Shown here one piece after another: positions 49,816-62,940 of a stretch of DNA of 64,000 nt. Where the stretch lies: NCBI GenBank assembly GCA_030674185.1, contig JAPXFY010000026.1, positions 53,609,746-53,673,745 of the forward strand, read 5' to 3'. A program made the position numbers and the translations under genes. Source of the DNA: Monoplex corrugatus. Taxonomy: Eukaryota > Mollusca > Gastropoda > Littorinimorpha > Ranellidae. Below the pieces are notes generated by a model. It had not been told where the DNA came from, made no database searches, and was given only the letters and a program-made list of their open reading frames with translations. The stretch's first letter is position 1, and every line of letters begins with the position of its first letter.

Positions 49816-50106
49816 CTTAGCAAGAATTAGAGCAAATGTGTGATGAAGATGAAAATAAACTGCAGTCTGTAATTCTTTGAAAAAGGAAGATTAGGAATAT
49901 GAGGAATGTCTTTTAACAAGAATTAGAATGAATGTTTGATGAAGATAAAAAATAAACTGCAATCTGCAATTCTTTGGAAAAGGAAGATGAGGAATATCGT
50001 TCAACAAGAATGAGAGTGAATGTTTAGGAATTAGAGTGAATGATGAAGATGAAAAAATAAACTGCAGTGTGTAATTCTTTGAAAAAGGAAGATGAGGAAC
50101 ATCGGC
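49816..50106. repeat. imperfect 85-100-bp tandem repeat, three copies
   Basis: The copies share GATGAAGATGAAAATAAACT, GCAGTCTGTAATTCTTTGAA and AAAGGAAGATGAGGAATAT, starting near 49820, 49910 and 50020. They carry small insertions. Confidence 0.7.
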
Positions 50107-50788
50107 CTCCAATTCATACTCTGGACCCAGACTTAGACACTGTTGCAAAATATTCTTGATTAAATACTATATTGTGGATTAAAGTCTGAATTAACGTAGG
50201 CAAAAAGATATTTTTGGAAGAAAAATGGACAATTATTTTTATCTGTGTGTTTGAGAATTTTACCCAGAATATTTTTTCCAGCAACACCTTTTTGTAAACA
50301 AAAATCCTCAACAGTTTGTTATTTTTTGTTATTTGCCAGATTCCATAGCAGGCTAAGGATTAATGTCTATTAGATCATTCTGATGGTGTCAGAGTAGCGT
50401 TTCATTAGTCTTCTACTCCCTCCCTTTTCAGTACCTTGCCAGCATATAGAATAAATATATACAGTTTTGCAAAAACTCATGCATTTTGCTTGCTGGCATA
50501 TTCAGGAATGATGGATTCCTCTTGACTAAATTTCAGTTCTAGTAGGAAGCTTTTGTATGCAGAATGGGAGTGCTAGATAATTATTGAATTATAAGCTTTG
50601 AGGTGGAGGCAAAATATAGGTAGCACGAGTGACAGTGTTGCTCTGGTCGTTATATTTTCATTGTGAGGAATGAAATCGGTTGGAATTTACATTCTGTGCA
50701 TGGTACATTCCAGTGTGACTGTTGTGTGAGTATATATGTTGCATTGTACAGATAAATGTATCTGGGTGTTTGCTGTCATTTCATTCTC
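50107..50788. other. unassigned sequence
   Basis: Nothing recognised. Confidence 0.35.
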
Positions 50789-50792
50789 TTAA

Positions 50793-50914
50793 CCCTTTGA
50801 CTCCTGCACTCTATCCACCAACTGCAAAATCTAGAGTCAAAGGGTTAAGTTTTTGCTTTGATAGCATGGTTGACATTGCAGGGTGCTGGTAAACAGGGTG
50901 TGGGATTCAAAAGG
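50793..50914. mobile_element. TTAA-flanked MITE, second copy
   Basis: The termini CCCTTTGACTCC and GGATTCAAAAGG are flanked by TTAA (50789-50792 and 50915-50918). It shares GTTTTTGCTTTGATAGCATG-like and GGGTGCTGGTAAACAGGGTG text with the MITE at 11181-11375 (inverse orientation of part). Confidence 0.65.
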
Positions 50915-50918
50915 TTAA

Positions 50919-51650
50919 TGAATGAATATAATGGAAATGTGTGTACATGGAAAAAAAGGTTTGTATGGATGATTTTGACCATTGGTATGCATGCAACACA
51001 TCAACACTGACTGAACGAATCATTCTCATTCTCTTCTGACAAAAAGATGAAAATTTTATGAAGATGAAAATCTATTCAGGCTTGGTCATCAGTGTATTGT
51101 TTACCAGTGTTGTGTTTTAATAAATCTGGTGATATAGAAACTGGAGATACATAACTGCAGACAATACAAGTCGTCTTCAGATTATAATGTTCTCTGTGTG
51201 TGTCATGTACTGCCTTGTACGATGGAGCTTGTACAGAGAAAAAGAAAGTGGTCAAGCCATATGTACTAAGACTCCTCTTTTGTGCCCTTTTAACCCATAT
51301 TTTTATTTGTTTTGTATGTTTTTTTAAATATTCTCTTTTTGTTTGTTTTGTCTGTTATTTTAACTATTCAACTTGAATATCAATTTATGTTGATGGATAT
51401 TTCATTGAGTATTTTCCATATAGTATCAAAACAAAAGCATGCACTATTGTGGATACACTGTCCAAATTAGGTCAAAATCCACAAATAATCAAGAAATTCT
51501 TGCTGGCAGATGCAAACATATCTTGTGTTCCTATGACTATGGCATCTGATTGGTCTCTATGATTCATAATCTTGAAGAATGAAAATGTTCAGCAGCATGT
51601 ATTCTAAATTTATCTAAATCTGTCTTCAGTTAGCTGAAGCATTTCCCTGT
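50919..51650. other. unassigned sequence
   Basis: Nothing recognised. Confidence 0.35.
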
Positions 51651-51654
51651 GGGA

Positions 51655-52175
51655 CTCTTTCAGTATAAATAGTATCCCCATCTTCTGGAAAATCTGTGCT
51701 AGAAATTTCCCCTTTTCTGTCATTCTCTTTTTTTCTGCCTTGCTTCTTTGCTTTCTGTCATTTCTTCCTATCATTTCCTGCTTTGCTGGTCCATTCACCT
51801 GTACGTGTTTGATAAAGTCTTACGTACTTTCTCTTAGGATTGATAATTGGGTACGTGTATTAAGTGCATTTTTGGCTCTAGGGAAATGTGAAATGCAGAA
51901 GCAATTTTAGGTAATTTAGGCCTGTTTTTATGTTTTAACGTCCTTAGGTTTAAATTTGTGTTTAGGTATGTTTTTTAAATCCCCTGTATGATAAATTGGA
52001 TGGAGTGGTCAGCGCCAGGGGATCGCCTTAGATTATGTGCACAAATACATTGATATGTGTACTTAATTTTCTTTTCCTTTTTTTTTCCTTTTGAAAGTAT
52101 TGCATGTTTTGAAGTGGTTATAGCCCTGATATTGCTCTATGCAGTCGGCTGGGCTTTAAACAAAAACATCAATAA
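51655..52175 (+). repeat. 0.5-kb interspersed repeat (copy 2 of 3)
   Basis: Colinear with 23856-24400. It begins near ATAGTATCCCCATCTTCTGG and ends with GTTATAGCCCTGATATTGCT, CAGTCGGCTGGGCTTTAAAC, AAAAACATCAATA. Confidence 0.82.
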
Positions 52176-53095
52176 GTTGAGGAGTCTTCAATATTTTCGA
52201 TCTGGACATACTCCTGGTCCATATTTGTGTATTTCTGACTACTCACTGAAGAGAACTTATGAACCAGATTGGTGAAAACACATGAACCAGATTTGGTGAA
52301 AACACATCATCAACCAGCTGAAAAATCTTTTGACTTATATTTTGTCCTCAGACATACATCCCTCTGAACTGATATGAGACAATCTCCATTCAGAAACTTT
52401 TTTACGGACAATGGTCTAAAATCATACATTGTGAATAGGCTAAAACTGAGGTTAATAATAAAGTAGATCAAAAAACTATATGTAGGGAAGAGGGATAGTA
52501 AGGCTCATGTGGTCTAACATCACATATTGTGAATAGACCTAAAACTGAGAATAATGATAAAGGAGATTAAAAAAAGAAAAGTATATGAAGGGAACAGGGA
52601 CAGTAAGGGCTCTCTAAATTATAAAGAAAAGAAAAGAAAAAGAAAAACCTGTCAGTATTTTTGACTCTGTATGTGTGTATAGTTCACCAACTTCATGTGC
52701 ACGTCAGAATTAGGTCTCCGATTCATAATGATCCATATTTTCTTATCATCATGGCAGTGCACACTCTCTCTTCCTCTCTTTATTTTCTTTACACTCACAG
52801 AGCACACTTTCAAGAACACAAACCACAAAAATGTGCTGAAACAGTTTTCTGTATAACAACAAATAACAAAGTTGGCATTGAACACAAAGAAATAAAAAGC
52901 ACTAAACCACAAGGGAGAGTGAGAAAATAATACTAGTCCTCTGGTACGATAAAACCAATCCACTCCCTTTGGCTGTACTGCCATTATCAACAAACATTCA
53001 ACACAATATGTCAGAGCTGTATGCATATGAGTATTAACAATGCACATCAAACATCAAATGTGTAGATAATATATATCATACAGTGAAATGTTTTA
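52176..53095. other. unassigned sequence
   Basis: Contains a short duplicated stretch (ATCACATATTGTGAATAGAC near 52520 resembles 52425). No coding recognised. Confidence 0.35.
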
Positions 53096-53099
53096 TGCT

Positions 53100-53425
53100 G
53101 ACAGACAGTGCAGGCTGGCTGGTTCTGTGGAGTCCAGATCTGCTATCCTCAGTTCAATCCCAACTTGCAACACCCAAAACTGATCTGTTCACAACCCATC
53201 TTAATGCTTCCATCATTTTGGTGATGTAAGCTTAGTGGTTCATAGGTCCATTCTCCCACCCCACCACCCATTTCAAGTCCTTTCCAGTGCTGAGGGTTTT
53301 ACACAGGCTCAGGGAGTTGGCCAGCATCAGGCTCAGGGAGTTGGCCAGATAACTGCTGGCAGACTTGGATGGAGTGCATATGGAATTGTCCAAGTGTGAT
53401 GAATCCCTCTTAAACAAATGACCCA
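53100..53425 (+). repeat. interspersed SINE-like repeat (second copy of 9035-9345)
   Basis: Matches 9035-9345 from GCAGGCTGGCTGGTTCTGTG to GTGTGATGAATCCCTCTTAA. A 24-bp internal duplication (CAGGCTCAGGGAGTTGGCCA) occurs at 53307 and 53331. A third, very partial head may lie near 55045-55090. Confidence 0.65.
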
Positions 53426-53429
53426 AACC

Positions 53430-55610
53430 AACCTGTGTTGACAGTCATTGACCAACATAAAAGGAATGATTATGTCTTCCCCACCTCCCATTGGAGTGAA
53501 GATTCTCTCTAGCAAAGTTGTTTCCCCCTTGGTGGTGATTTGCTGTTAGAACAAAAAAATGAGGGTGGGTTGATTTGACATGTTCTCATAACTATTAAAT
53601 TCTGGATGTTCATGTTTTCATGGATTTCTGAAATCCGGAATAAACTTTTGTCATAATCTGGAATTGGGGCAGGGATTTCTATAAAAGCAGTGGTTAAATG
53701 TGATATGTTAAAATTGCATGATCCTTTACAGAACAATCCTTGATACAAGTCACCGAGATGTTGAACCAGACACTTCTCAGCAGTTTCTGAATGATACATA
53801 CCTTTTAACAAGCTTTTCCGTTATTCAAATCTGGATGTAAACTGGCAGTCCAAAGAGAAATAAATATTTCTGTTTTTAAAGGAATGTTCAAGTCTGTGTA
53901 CAATACAAAAAGATCAACCAAGCATCCACAACAAAATACTGCAAACACAGATACAAAAAAAAATCCTCTTACAAAATAGAAATGTTGACCACTTTCATGT
54001 TGTGAAGGCTTCCACAGACTGCACAACACATAAGTTTTACATGAACAACTTTCACAGTGTAAGTCTTGTAAAGTGAACCAGAACATTCAAAGGCACAAGA
54101 ATTAAAAAACCAAAACCCTAAAACAGAAACAAGTTGTACTATCAATCTCCCTTTTTTCCCATGATTGGAGTGACTTTGTGACCTTGAAAATTACTTATTA
54201 AAACTTGACCTTAGTTAAACCTCAAGAGTCATGAGCCCTTCTCAACGTTAACATAATTATAAAGTTAAACCTGATAATATTCCACTGCTGAGAAATTCCT
54301 AAAAAAATTCTTAGTTTTCATGACCACTATGGTGTAAAACCTTTAACATGCCTATTCAGACTTAAATTGTTGAGAAATCATTGCTCGTGCACTTCTTATT
54401 CAATACATTTTGGATAATAGACAACATCCATTCAAATTTATACCCCAACACTTTATGAAACTAATACAATACTCTCTATACATACACACACATGCAGCAC
54501 GCACACACACACACGTGTGTGTACGTATGCATGTATGTATGTGTGTGTGTGTGTGGAGAGAGAGAAAAAGATTTATAAATGATCTATTTTACACACACAG
54601 ACACACACACACACACATATGTATATATCTTTGTTGACACATTTTTTTTCTTTGAACACTTGCACAGATAGCATGGGCTGATCAAACATGCCTCCCCCAA
54701 CCCACTTTTATTCAATTTTTTTTTTAAAAATGGCGTCAATCAAAAAAATTGTATTATCACAATAGAGTTCTAAGAGATTTAGCATCTCATGTATCCTGCT
54801 TGTACAAAACATTTGCATCTTTCAGCAAGACAAGTATATGATACATGTCACAAATTACCTATATGAATTACAATGGTGCCTGCATTGATAAAATTTTTCT
54901 GTGTGAATGTTTGCCTGCATGTGTGAGTGTCGGATTTTAGTAGTGGTGATGGTGGTGGTTCCCCTCTTTTTACCTGAAATTGTATCCCCTTAAAATCAAA
55001 TGCACTGAACTCTCCAGAAAGGACCTAAATTACCTAAATTACAATACTGGACTGCTTGGCTCAGTTAACTCAAGACCTGCTTTCTTCAGTGCAATCCTAC
55101 ATGAACATCTTTCAAAAGTGTAAGTCTTGTCAAGTGAACCAGAACATTCAAAAGGCACAAGAATTATTAACCAAAATCCTAAACCAGAAACAAGTTCTAT
55201 GATCAATCTCCCATAATTTCTGTAAATAACTTCTGTACTAAATTAAAAATTTGGCTGTTCAACTCACTTTCTAATGTGCATGTCATTGTGGTGGTGTTGG
55301 TTTGTGCTCAATATAAAATCTAGGTCTTTTTTCCTAATGTCTCAAGGTCTTCCTCAAGCAAACCATTTTGACTGGCAGATATGAGGAGAATGAAAAGAAA
55401 GTAAAATAAAAGTTGTATCATGACTCCCTCTTGACTCTACTTTGAAGAACACAGCAGTCCCACCCACCCCCCAAAAAAATAATACTAGGACTCAGCAGGA
55501 TAGCATCATGTTGCTAACTGTTAATAGTCATAAGTTTGTGCCATCAATGACACCCAAATAAGCAAACTGTCACTGTTATGTTAGCTGTCTTCTCAACTAG
55601 CTGTCGAAAA
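53430..55610. other. unassigned sequence with short CA/GT microsatellites
   Basis: Microsatellite-rich at 54480-54625. CAATCTCCC-containing pieces near 54145 and 55205 recall the older repeat at 37850. The stretch 55105-55205 partly repeats 54045-54150 (AAGTCTTGTCAAGTGAACCA, GAACATTCAAAGGCACAAGA). No gene recognised. Confidence 0.45.
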
Positions 55611-55614
55611 CATA

Positions 55615-57280
55615 TGAATGTAAATCATCATCATCATCATGTGCCCTGCCACATGACATTGGAGATCATGGTCCTCCATAAAAATCTGCCTTTTGTTGCT
55701 ACAAGTATATCTCCTACCCTTTCTGTCCTCATCTCCTGCAAAACTGTTCAATATTTTTTTCTCTGGGTCTACCTGGTGCTCTTTTTCCCTCTAGCTTTCC
55801 TGTTGTGACCAGGTGCTCAAATTTCTCTAGTCTCATAAAATGTCCTACAAATATTTCTGGAACTCTTTAACATTCTTCTTAAATACCACATTTCAGCTGC
55901 CTCAATCTTGTTCTAACTTTTCGTGTTGACTGTCCAGGTTTTGCATTTGTACAACAGGGCTGGTTCTACATAGTACTGAAGAACTCTCTTCCTTATGTTA
56001 ATTGATAGGCATCTTTTGGTAAGAACACTTTTCATTTTCTTGAATGCTGTTTTAGCTTGGCCAATTCTGTTGGCTATTTCTAATGTGCATCTGCCATTTG
56101 GTGTGATGACTTTCCCTGATATTCAAACTTATCAACCTGTCTCAATGTTGTGCCATTTGCTGTTATTTTACATTAGGGGATTTCTTGTTTTTTACTGATT
56201 ATCATGACTTCATTTTTTTTCTATTTAACTGTAGCCCTTTATTTCTGCTTTCGATCTATATTATATTCGCAAGATACTGTAGGTATTATTTTATTTTCTG
56301 CTGTTAGAACAGTGTCATCTGCATAACAAAAACTGTATCATTTTCCTCCAACCTTTATGCCAGAGCATTCCTCTGGGTTTCTTATGATGGTTTCGCTGTA
56401 AAGTGAAAACAAATCTGGTGACGGAAACATCTTTTGATATTTGGGAAAGAGCTTATATCATTTTCTGCTCTCATCACTGCTGTTCGTTCCCAATATATAT
56501 TCCTTATTTATAGATCTTTTCTATCAATATTAAGCGTTTCCAGTTGGTTGATCAATTCTTCTTGTTTTGCCCAATCAAAACCCTAGGTATAATCAACAAA
56601 ACATAAATAAATCTTTATTTGTCTCAACTGATCTTTCTATGAGAGTTCCCAGAATGTATATGGCATTTATAGTTCCTTTCCCTTCAACAAATCTACACAG
56701 TTCATCTGCTATTTCTGTTTTGATTCTGTTCCTTGTCCTCATCATCATTATTCTTCAAAGAATCCTTGTCACATGACTCATCAAGCTGATTGTTCAATTC
56801 TATAGCCCCTGCTTTCTTTGAAAGTGCATGAAAATTGATTCTGACATATCTCTGGGAATTTTTCTGGAGTCATAAACTTCTTTAAGGGGGACTCTTTACT
56901 TTTTCAATACCAAATTCACCAGAAGCCTCAATCATTTCTATAGTAATATTGTCTGGTCCTGGGGCTTTTCCCTGTTGCATCTTTTTCAATGCTGTTCTAA
57001 CTTCATCTTCCATTATTGGCGGTCCTTCAACGTTCTTTCTGTCATCTGTGAAAAAAATGTCTTTAATGTAGTCTCCCCATCTATGTAATATTTGTCTTTT
57101 TCCATAATAACTGTACCATCTTTAGATTTGAAGCTACCAGTTGACATGCATGTCTTTTTTCCTGTGGGCAATTTCTTCAATGTTTCTGTACATGAACTAA
57201 GGGTCATGACTGGAAATAGGTATTGAAATAAAGCAGCTTTTCCAATACCCCAGTGAAAAGGACAATTTTCTCCTTTCATT
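55615..57280 (-). mobile_element. degenerate RTE-like LINE copy, minus strand
   Basis: The reverse complement follows the family at 25330-36255 from the linker (MEKDKYYIDGETTLKTFF) through the RT to the C-terminal region. It ends at 55625 in (CAT)n, the (GAT)n tail. Many frameshifts are present and no domain is open. It shows the sequence around the DIRS target without the insertion (near 57045). Confidence 0.85.
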
Positions 57281-57439
57281 ATAAAATGAATGCAAGAATA
57301 AAATATTTTTGCATCATCTCATTAGAAGGATACTTTTGCATCATAGGCATTGCTCTATATTTAACCTCTGCCAAGTGGATACAGAGGTGGAATAAAAGGC
57401 CAGCAATCTAATCAACTATGGCTTCAGTCAGGGAGGTCT

Positions 57440-57690
57440 TTGATTGATTGATTTGGTTCAGTTTTTTCGTCGACACCCACCTTAGGTGATATGGCCGATG
57501 GGGATAACCATCCCAGGGAAGTGGGGGAAGGGGGATCTATCTAATCCTAAACTGACACCACCAGAACAACAATGATGTTAAAGATGGGACAGCGAGAAGG
57601 CCAGTTTTAATGCAGCGCACACCGGAATTCAAACCACAACCATTAGTATGTGAATCCGATGCTCAACCAACTGAGCTACTGAGGCCCTCC
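57440..57690 (-). mobile_element. tRNA-derived SINE of a second family
   Basis: The reverse complement starts GCCTCAGTAGCTCAGTTGGT TGAGCATCGG, a strong tRNA A-box region, and continues with a B-box-like GGTTTGAATTCC. The body ends at a (TCAATCAA)-type tail at 57440. It differs from the SINE family at 47363. Flanking duplications are not clear. Confidence 0.75.
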
Positions 57691-57694
57691 CAGG

Positions 57695-58848
57695 AAGGTC
57701 TCTCACTTTGCTGGATTTAATGACTGATTACTGTTGTTAGAAGGGGGCTTAGTGGGCAGTATCCTTGTTGAATCAGAACAGGCACTGTTGAAGTCCACGA
57801 ATGGTCCAGCACTATAGTAGGACTTCCTCTCATGAGAGCTTCATGGTGACTTGACATCTGTGGCTCCTGTGAGTGGGCTTCCTGGCACTGGGACTCTTGA
57901 CAGAATGAATTTGGTGGTGTGGTGTGGTGTGTTGTGGTGTGGTCTGGTGTTGGTGGTGTGATGTTTGGTGTGGTGTGGTGTGGAGCCAGACTTGAACAGC
58001 ATGGAACCAACGCCACTGATGCGGTGTACAAGCTGAGACAGCTAAAAACTAAAACCCAGAAACAAAACAAGAACTGTATCTTCAACCAGCAAGGGCGAAG
58101 CTCACTACAACAACTGAACCGACTACATGTCTTGATGTTTCCAAACATCTCTCCACAATATGAACACAACACAGTCACATAATGTTCACAACCCTTGTCA
58201 AGGAATGCATCGAGACAACGTTAGGCAGACTTGCCGCTTTAAAATCAGTTCATAAAGAAACTGAACAATGGCAGTAACAGGTAATGAACATACAAGGAAC
58301 AAAAATGGCTTCACAATCATTGTACACAAAATTGTTTTGACAAAATCACAACAGGCAGCATTTAATAATACACACATCATCAAACAACACAGTATTCCCA
58401 CTGTCACATATAAATCCAAGTACAGTAATAAACATGTTATATAGTATTCACTCTGCTAAACGAATTCCTCAGTACAACTAAAAGTTCGTTTTGCTGATGG
58501 CTCAGAAGACAGTCACATATCTATGATATGTGTATAAGTGTGCATGCATAAGCGTGTGTTGGTGTGTGTGCTCTTTCCTTCCAGAACAGCATCTCTTACA
58601 TCCACACACATCACTCTTAAAACTCACATATCTTTCCTCCTTTTTTCCCCTATATCAAAATCACTGGATTTACAAACCAAGCCTCACTCACCCTTATCTG
58701 AAGCCATTACAGAGACTCCCTTCTGTGACTTCTGAACTAGAAAAGAGTAGTAAAGGCATGTGCTGATATCAAATTTTACAACAATGTAAATGATGCCCTT
58801 GTCCACAAGGTGAATCGTATGGCCAATGTTTCAAAGTTTAGGTTTGCG
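57695..58848. other. unassigned sequence with GTGGT-rich run
   Basis: A (GGTGT)n-like stretch lies at 57910-57985. No gene recognised. Confidence 0.4.
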
Positions 58849-58849
58849 A

Positions 58850-59670
58850 CTTCATCAAGGTATGTGTAACATAACCTGTTCCTATACTGTAACAATAACA
58901 CATCAAGGTGTGTATACCATAACCTGTTCCTACACCGTAACAATAACACATCAAGGTGTGTGTAACATAACCTGTTCCTATACTGTAACAATAACACATC
59001 AAGGTGTGTGTAACATAACCTGTTCCTATACTGTAACAATAACACATCAAGGTGTGTGTAACATAACCTGTTCCTATACTGTAACAATAACACATCAAGG
59101 TGTGTATAACATAACCTGTTCCTACACCGTAACAATAACACATCAAGGTGTGTGTAACATAACCTGTTCCTATACTGTAACAATAACACATCAAGGTGTG
59201 TATAGCATAACCTGTTCCTATACTGTAACAATAACACATCAAGGTGTGTGTAACATAACCTGTTCCTATACTGTAACAATAACACATCAAGGTGTGTATA
59301 GCATAACCTGTTCCTATACTGTAACAATAACACATCAAAGTGTGTGTAACATAACCTGTTCCTATACTGTAACAATAACACATCAAGGTGTGTATAGCAT
59401 AACCTGTTCCTATACTGTAACAATAACACATCAAGGTGTGTGTAACATAACCTGTTCCTATACTGTAACAATAACACATCAAGGTGTGTATAGCATAACC
59501 TGTTCCTATACTGTAACAATAACACATCAAGGTGTGTATAGCATAACCTGTTCCTATACTGTAACAATAACACATCAAGGTGTGTGTAACATAACCTGTT
59601 CCTATACTGTAACAATAACACATAAAGGTGTGTATAGCATAACCTGTTCCTATACTGTAACAATAACGGT
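58850..59670. repeat. 48-bp minisatellite, about 17 units
   Basis: The unit is ACACATCAAGGTGTGTGTAA, CATAACCTGTTCCTATACTG, TAACAATA. The main alternation is GTGTGTAAC versus GTGTATAGC. Because 48 is a multiple of three, several frames are open across the array on both strands (for example the 16-residue LLLQYRNRLCYTHLDV). These are not supported as genes. Confidence 0.95.
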
Positions 59671-59679
59671 AACTGCTAT

Positions 59680-60480
59680 CAACTTACTGGTGTCTTTAAA
59701 AAGCGTGATATTCCAAGGTCACAAACACTGTACCTACCCAATCACTGAGCACATATATTTCATCACACATGGTGACAGTATCTATCATCTGATCTATGAT
59801 CACATATTGAAAAAATATGTATTCATATTCAGCCTTATAAATTATTTTAAAAAATGGCATCAAAAATAAAAATATCAAGAAGCAGCCAATTACAAATCTC
59901 TGTTTACAGACTCATGCAAATCACCAGATGGCTATTTGCAAACTGTCACTAACATTTGCCATTAATCAATAAGGGTTGGGATACCATAGGAGCTGGAGCA
60001 CTCCTTCCCACAGCCAAGATTAAATAGTTGAGCATGATTACTACATCGTTGCCCCAGTCCATTCAACTATGAATAGGTTTCTGTTCCTCTGTAAAAGATC
60101 AGGATGAAAAAAGCAGTGAAGGGCACCACCCTCATTCTGCTGGTTGCTAACATCTCACTCCCGTCTGATAACAAACTGTAACTTCTCTTTCTCTATTTCT
60201 TCTTACCCATATTCTCTCTGTGTTTTACTCCAAGTTTGTCCCTTGTGATGATGAAAGCAAATTATCTTATGCTGGCTTATTAAGTCTAAAACCATCACCA
60301 AGCATGAAAAGACTGAAATACATCAACCATCTAACCCTCCCATACTGACTCTCCATGTTATCGAATACCTTACTTTTAGTGGTGTTCATTACAAAGTTCT
60401 GCCTATCTGTTCACATGACCAGTACTTCAATATTTGTCAGTCTCAAGAGAAAAGGGATCTGCAGCCTCCACTGTTCAGTG
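59680..60480. other. unassigned sequence
   Basis: Nothing recognised between the two minisatellites. Confidence 0.35.
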
Positions 60481-60484
60481 TACA

Positions 60485-62055
60485 ATACTGGTTGTGACTG
60501 CTGAGGTCAATGGCATCTTTGTTGTGACTGTTATCTTTGTTGTGACTGTTAAGCCATGGCATCTTTTTGTGACTGTTATCTTTGTTGTGACTGTTAAGGC
60601 CATGGCATCTTTGTTGTGACTGTTATCTTTGTTGTGACTGTTAAGCCATGGCATCTTTGTTTGGTTTACTTGGACTGTTACTTTGTTTGACTGTTAAGGC
60701 CATGGCATCTTTGTTGTGACTGTTATCTTTGTTGTGACTGTTAAGGCCATGGCATCTTTGTTATGACTGTTAAGGCCATGGCATCTTTGTTGTGACTGTT
60801 AAGCATGGCATCTTTGTTGTGACTGTTAAGGCCATGGCATCTTTGTTGTGACTGTTATCTTTGTTGTGACTGTTAAGGCCATGGCATCTTTGTTGTGACT
60901 GTTAAGCCATGGCATCTTTGTTTACTGACTGTTAAGGCCATGGCATCTTTGTTGTGACTGTTATCTTTGTTGTGACTGTTAAGGCCATGGCATCTTGTTT
61001 GTGTTATTGTTTGACTGTTAAGCCATGGCATCTTTGTTTGTGACTGTTAAGGCCATGGCATCTTTGTTGTGACTGTTATCTTTGTTGTGACTGTTAAGGC
61101 CATGGCATCTTTGTTTATGATGTTGTATAAGCCATGGCATCTTTGTTGTGACTGTTAAGGCCATGGCATCTTTGTTGTGACTGTTAAGGCCATGGCATCT
61201 TTGTTGTGACTGTTATCTTTGTTGTGACTGTTAAGGCCATGGCATCTTTGTTGTGACTGTTATCTTTGTTGTGACTGTTAAGGCCATGGCATCTTTGTTA
61301 TGACTGTTAAGCCATGGCATCTTTGTTGTGACTGTTAAGGCCATGGCATCTTTGTTGTGACTGTTAAGCCATGGCATCTTTGTTGTGACTGTTAAGGCCA
61401 TGGCATCTTTGTTATGACTGTTAAGCCATGGCATCTTTGTTATGACTGTTAAGCCATGGCATCTTTGTTATGACTGTTAAGCCATGGCATCTTTGTTGTG
61501 ACTGTTAAGGCCATGGCATCTTTGTTGTGACTGTTAAGCCATGGCATCTTTGTTGTGACTGTTAAGGCCATGGCATCTTTGTTATGACTGTTAAGGCCAT
61601 GGCATCTTTGTTATGACTGTTAAGGCCATGGCATCTTTGTTATGACTGTTAAGGCCATGGCATCTTTGTTGTGACTGTTAAGGCCATGGCATCTTTGTTG
61701 TGACTGTTAAGGCCATGGCATCTTTGTTGTGACTGTTAAGGCATGGCATCTTTGTTGTGACTGTTAAGGCCATGGCATCTTTGTTATGAGTGTTAAGTCC
61801 AGCGGCATCTTTGTTGTGACTGTTATCTTTGTTGTGACTGTTAAGGCATGGCATCTTTGTTGTGACTGTTAAGGCCATGGCATCTTTGTTATGAGTGTTA
61901 AGTCCAGCGGCATCTTTGTTGTGACTGTTATCTTTGTTGTGACTGTTAAGGCATGGCATCTTTGTTGTGACTGTTAAGGCCATGGCATCTTTGTTATGAG
62001 TGTTAAGTCCAGCGGCATCTTTGTTGTGACTGTTATCTTTGTTGTGACTGTTGCA
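60485..62055. repeat. compound minisatellite (GGCCATGGCATCTTTGTTGT unit)
   Basis: About 1.57 kb built from two modules: TTGTTGTGACTGTTATCT (about 18 bp) and GACTGTTAAGGCCATGGCAT CTTTGTT (about 27 bp), in varying order. There are higher-order repeats at the right end (a 118-119-bp block with GAGTGTTAAGTCCAGCGGCA repeated three times from about 61787). NcoI-like CCATGG recurs throughout. Confidence 0.95.
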
Positions 62056-62429
62056 TATGGCCTATCTATCTATGTTACTATCTTCTTCTTAAATTTACGT
62101 ATACCGGAGATTAAGCCCTCTCATGTTTACAAAGCCAGCACCATGAAATAAACATTATCTGCTTCTAGCCATTTCTTTCATTTATGGAAAGCCTGTCAAA
62201 GATTAACAGAATACTAAAGAGTAGAGAGCTTGTAAACAAAGACACACAAATCCATATTGAAAAGCGGTAGTCCTACATATATTGTTTCATATTGAAAAAC
62301 AGTAGTCCTACATATTGTTTCATATCGAGGTGACAACTGAAGGTGGAATGCAATAAAAACATACTGTAAACACAAAACGCAACTTGATAAAACAATAAAA
62401 CTATACACCAACAAAACAATTCTTATTCT

Positions 62430-62940
62430 TATTGTTACTTATACTATAGCATAAAAAATCTTATTCTTATTGTTGCTTAAAGCCTAGCCGACTGCGTAGA
62501 GCCACATCAGGGCTATAACCGTTTCAATAAACACAGTGCATCAACAGGGAAAAAAAAAAAGAAAAGAAAATAAAGTACACATATCAATGCATTTGCACAA
62601 ATAATCTAAGAAGATGATACTGGCACTGACCACTCTGTCCAATTTTTCACACAGGGATTTAAAAAACATACCTGAATACAAAGTTAAACACAACTACGGA
62701 CACTAAAACATATAAAAATGGCCTAAGTTCCTAAAATTGCTTCCACATATCTCATTTCCCTAGAGCCAAAAAATGTACTTTATACATGTACCCAACTATT
62801 AAATCCTAAGAGAGAGTACATAAGACTTTATTGAAAACATCAAGGCAGAAACTGACAGGAAGAAATGACAGAAAGCAAAGAAGCAAGGCAGAATTTCCAG
62901 AAGGTGGGGATACCGTTTATACTGAAAGAGCCCATGGTAT
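62430..62940 (-). repeat. 0.5-kb interspersed repeat (copy 3 of 3), minus strand
   Basis: The reverse complement of 23856-24400 / 51655-52175. It begins on the left with the tail (TTAAAGCCTAGCCGACTGCG, TAGAGCCACATCAGGGCTAT) and ends on the right with CCAGAAGGTGGGGATAC. Confidence 0.82.

Noticed and set aside
58776..59869. Long repeat proteins on both strands
   Set aside because: Explained by a 48-bp period; there are no start context, splice sites or family similarity.
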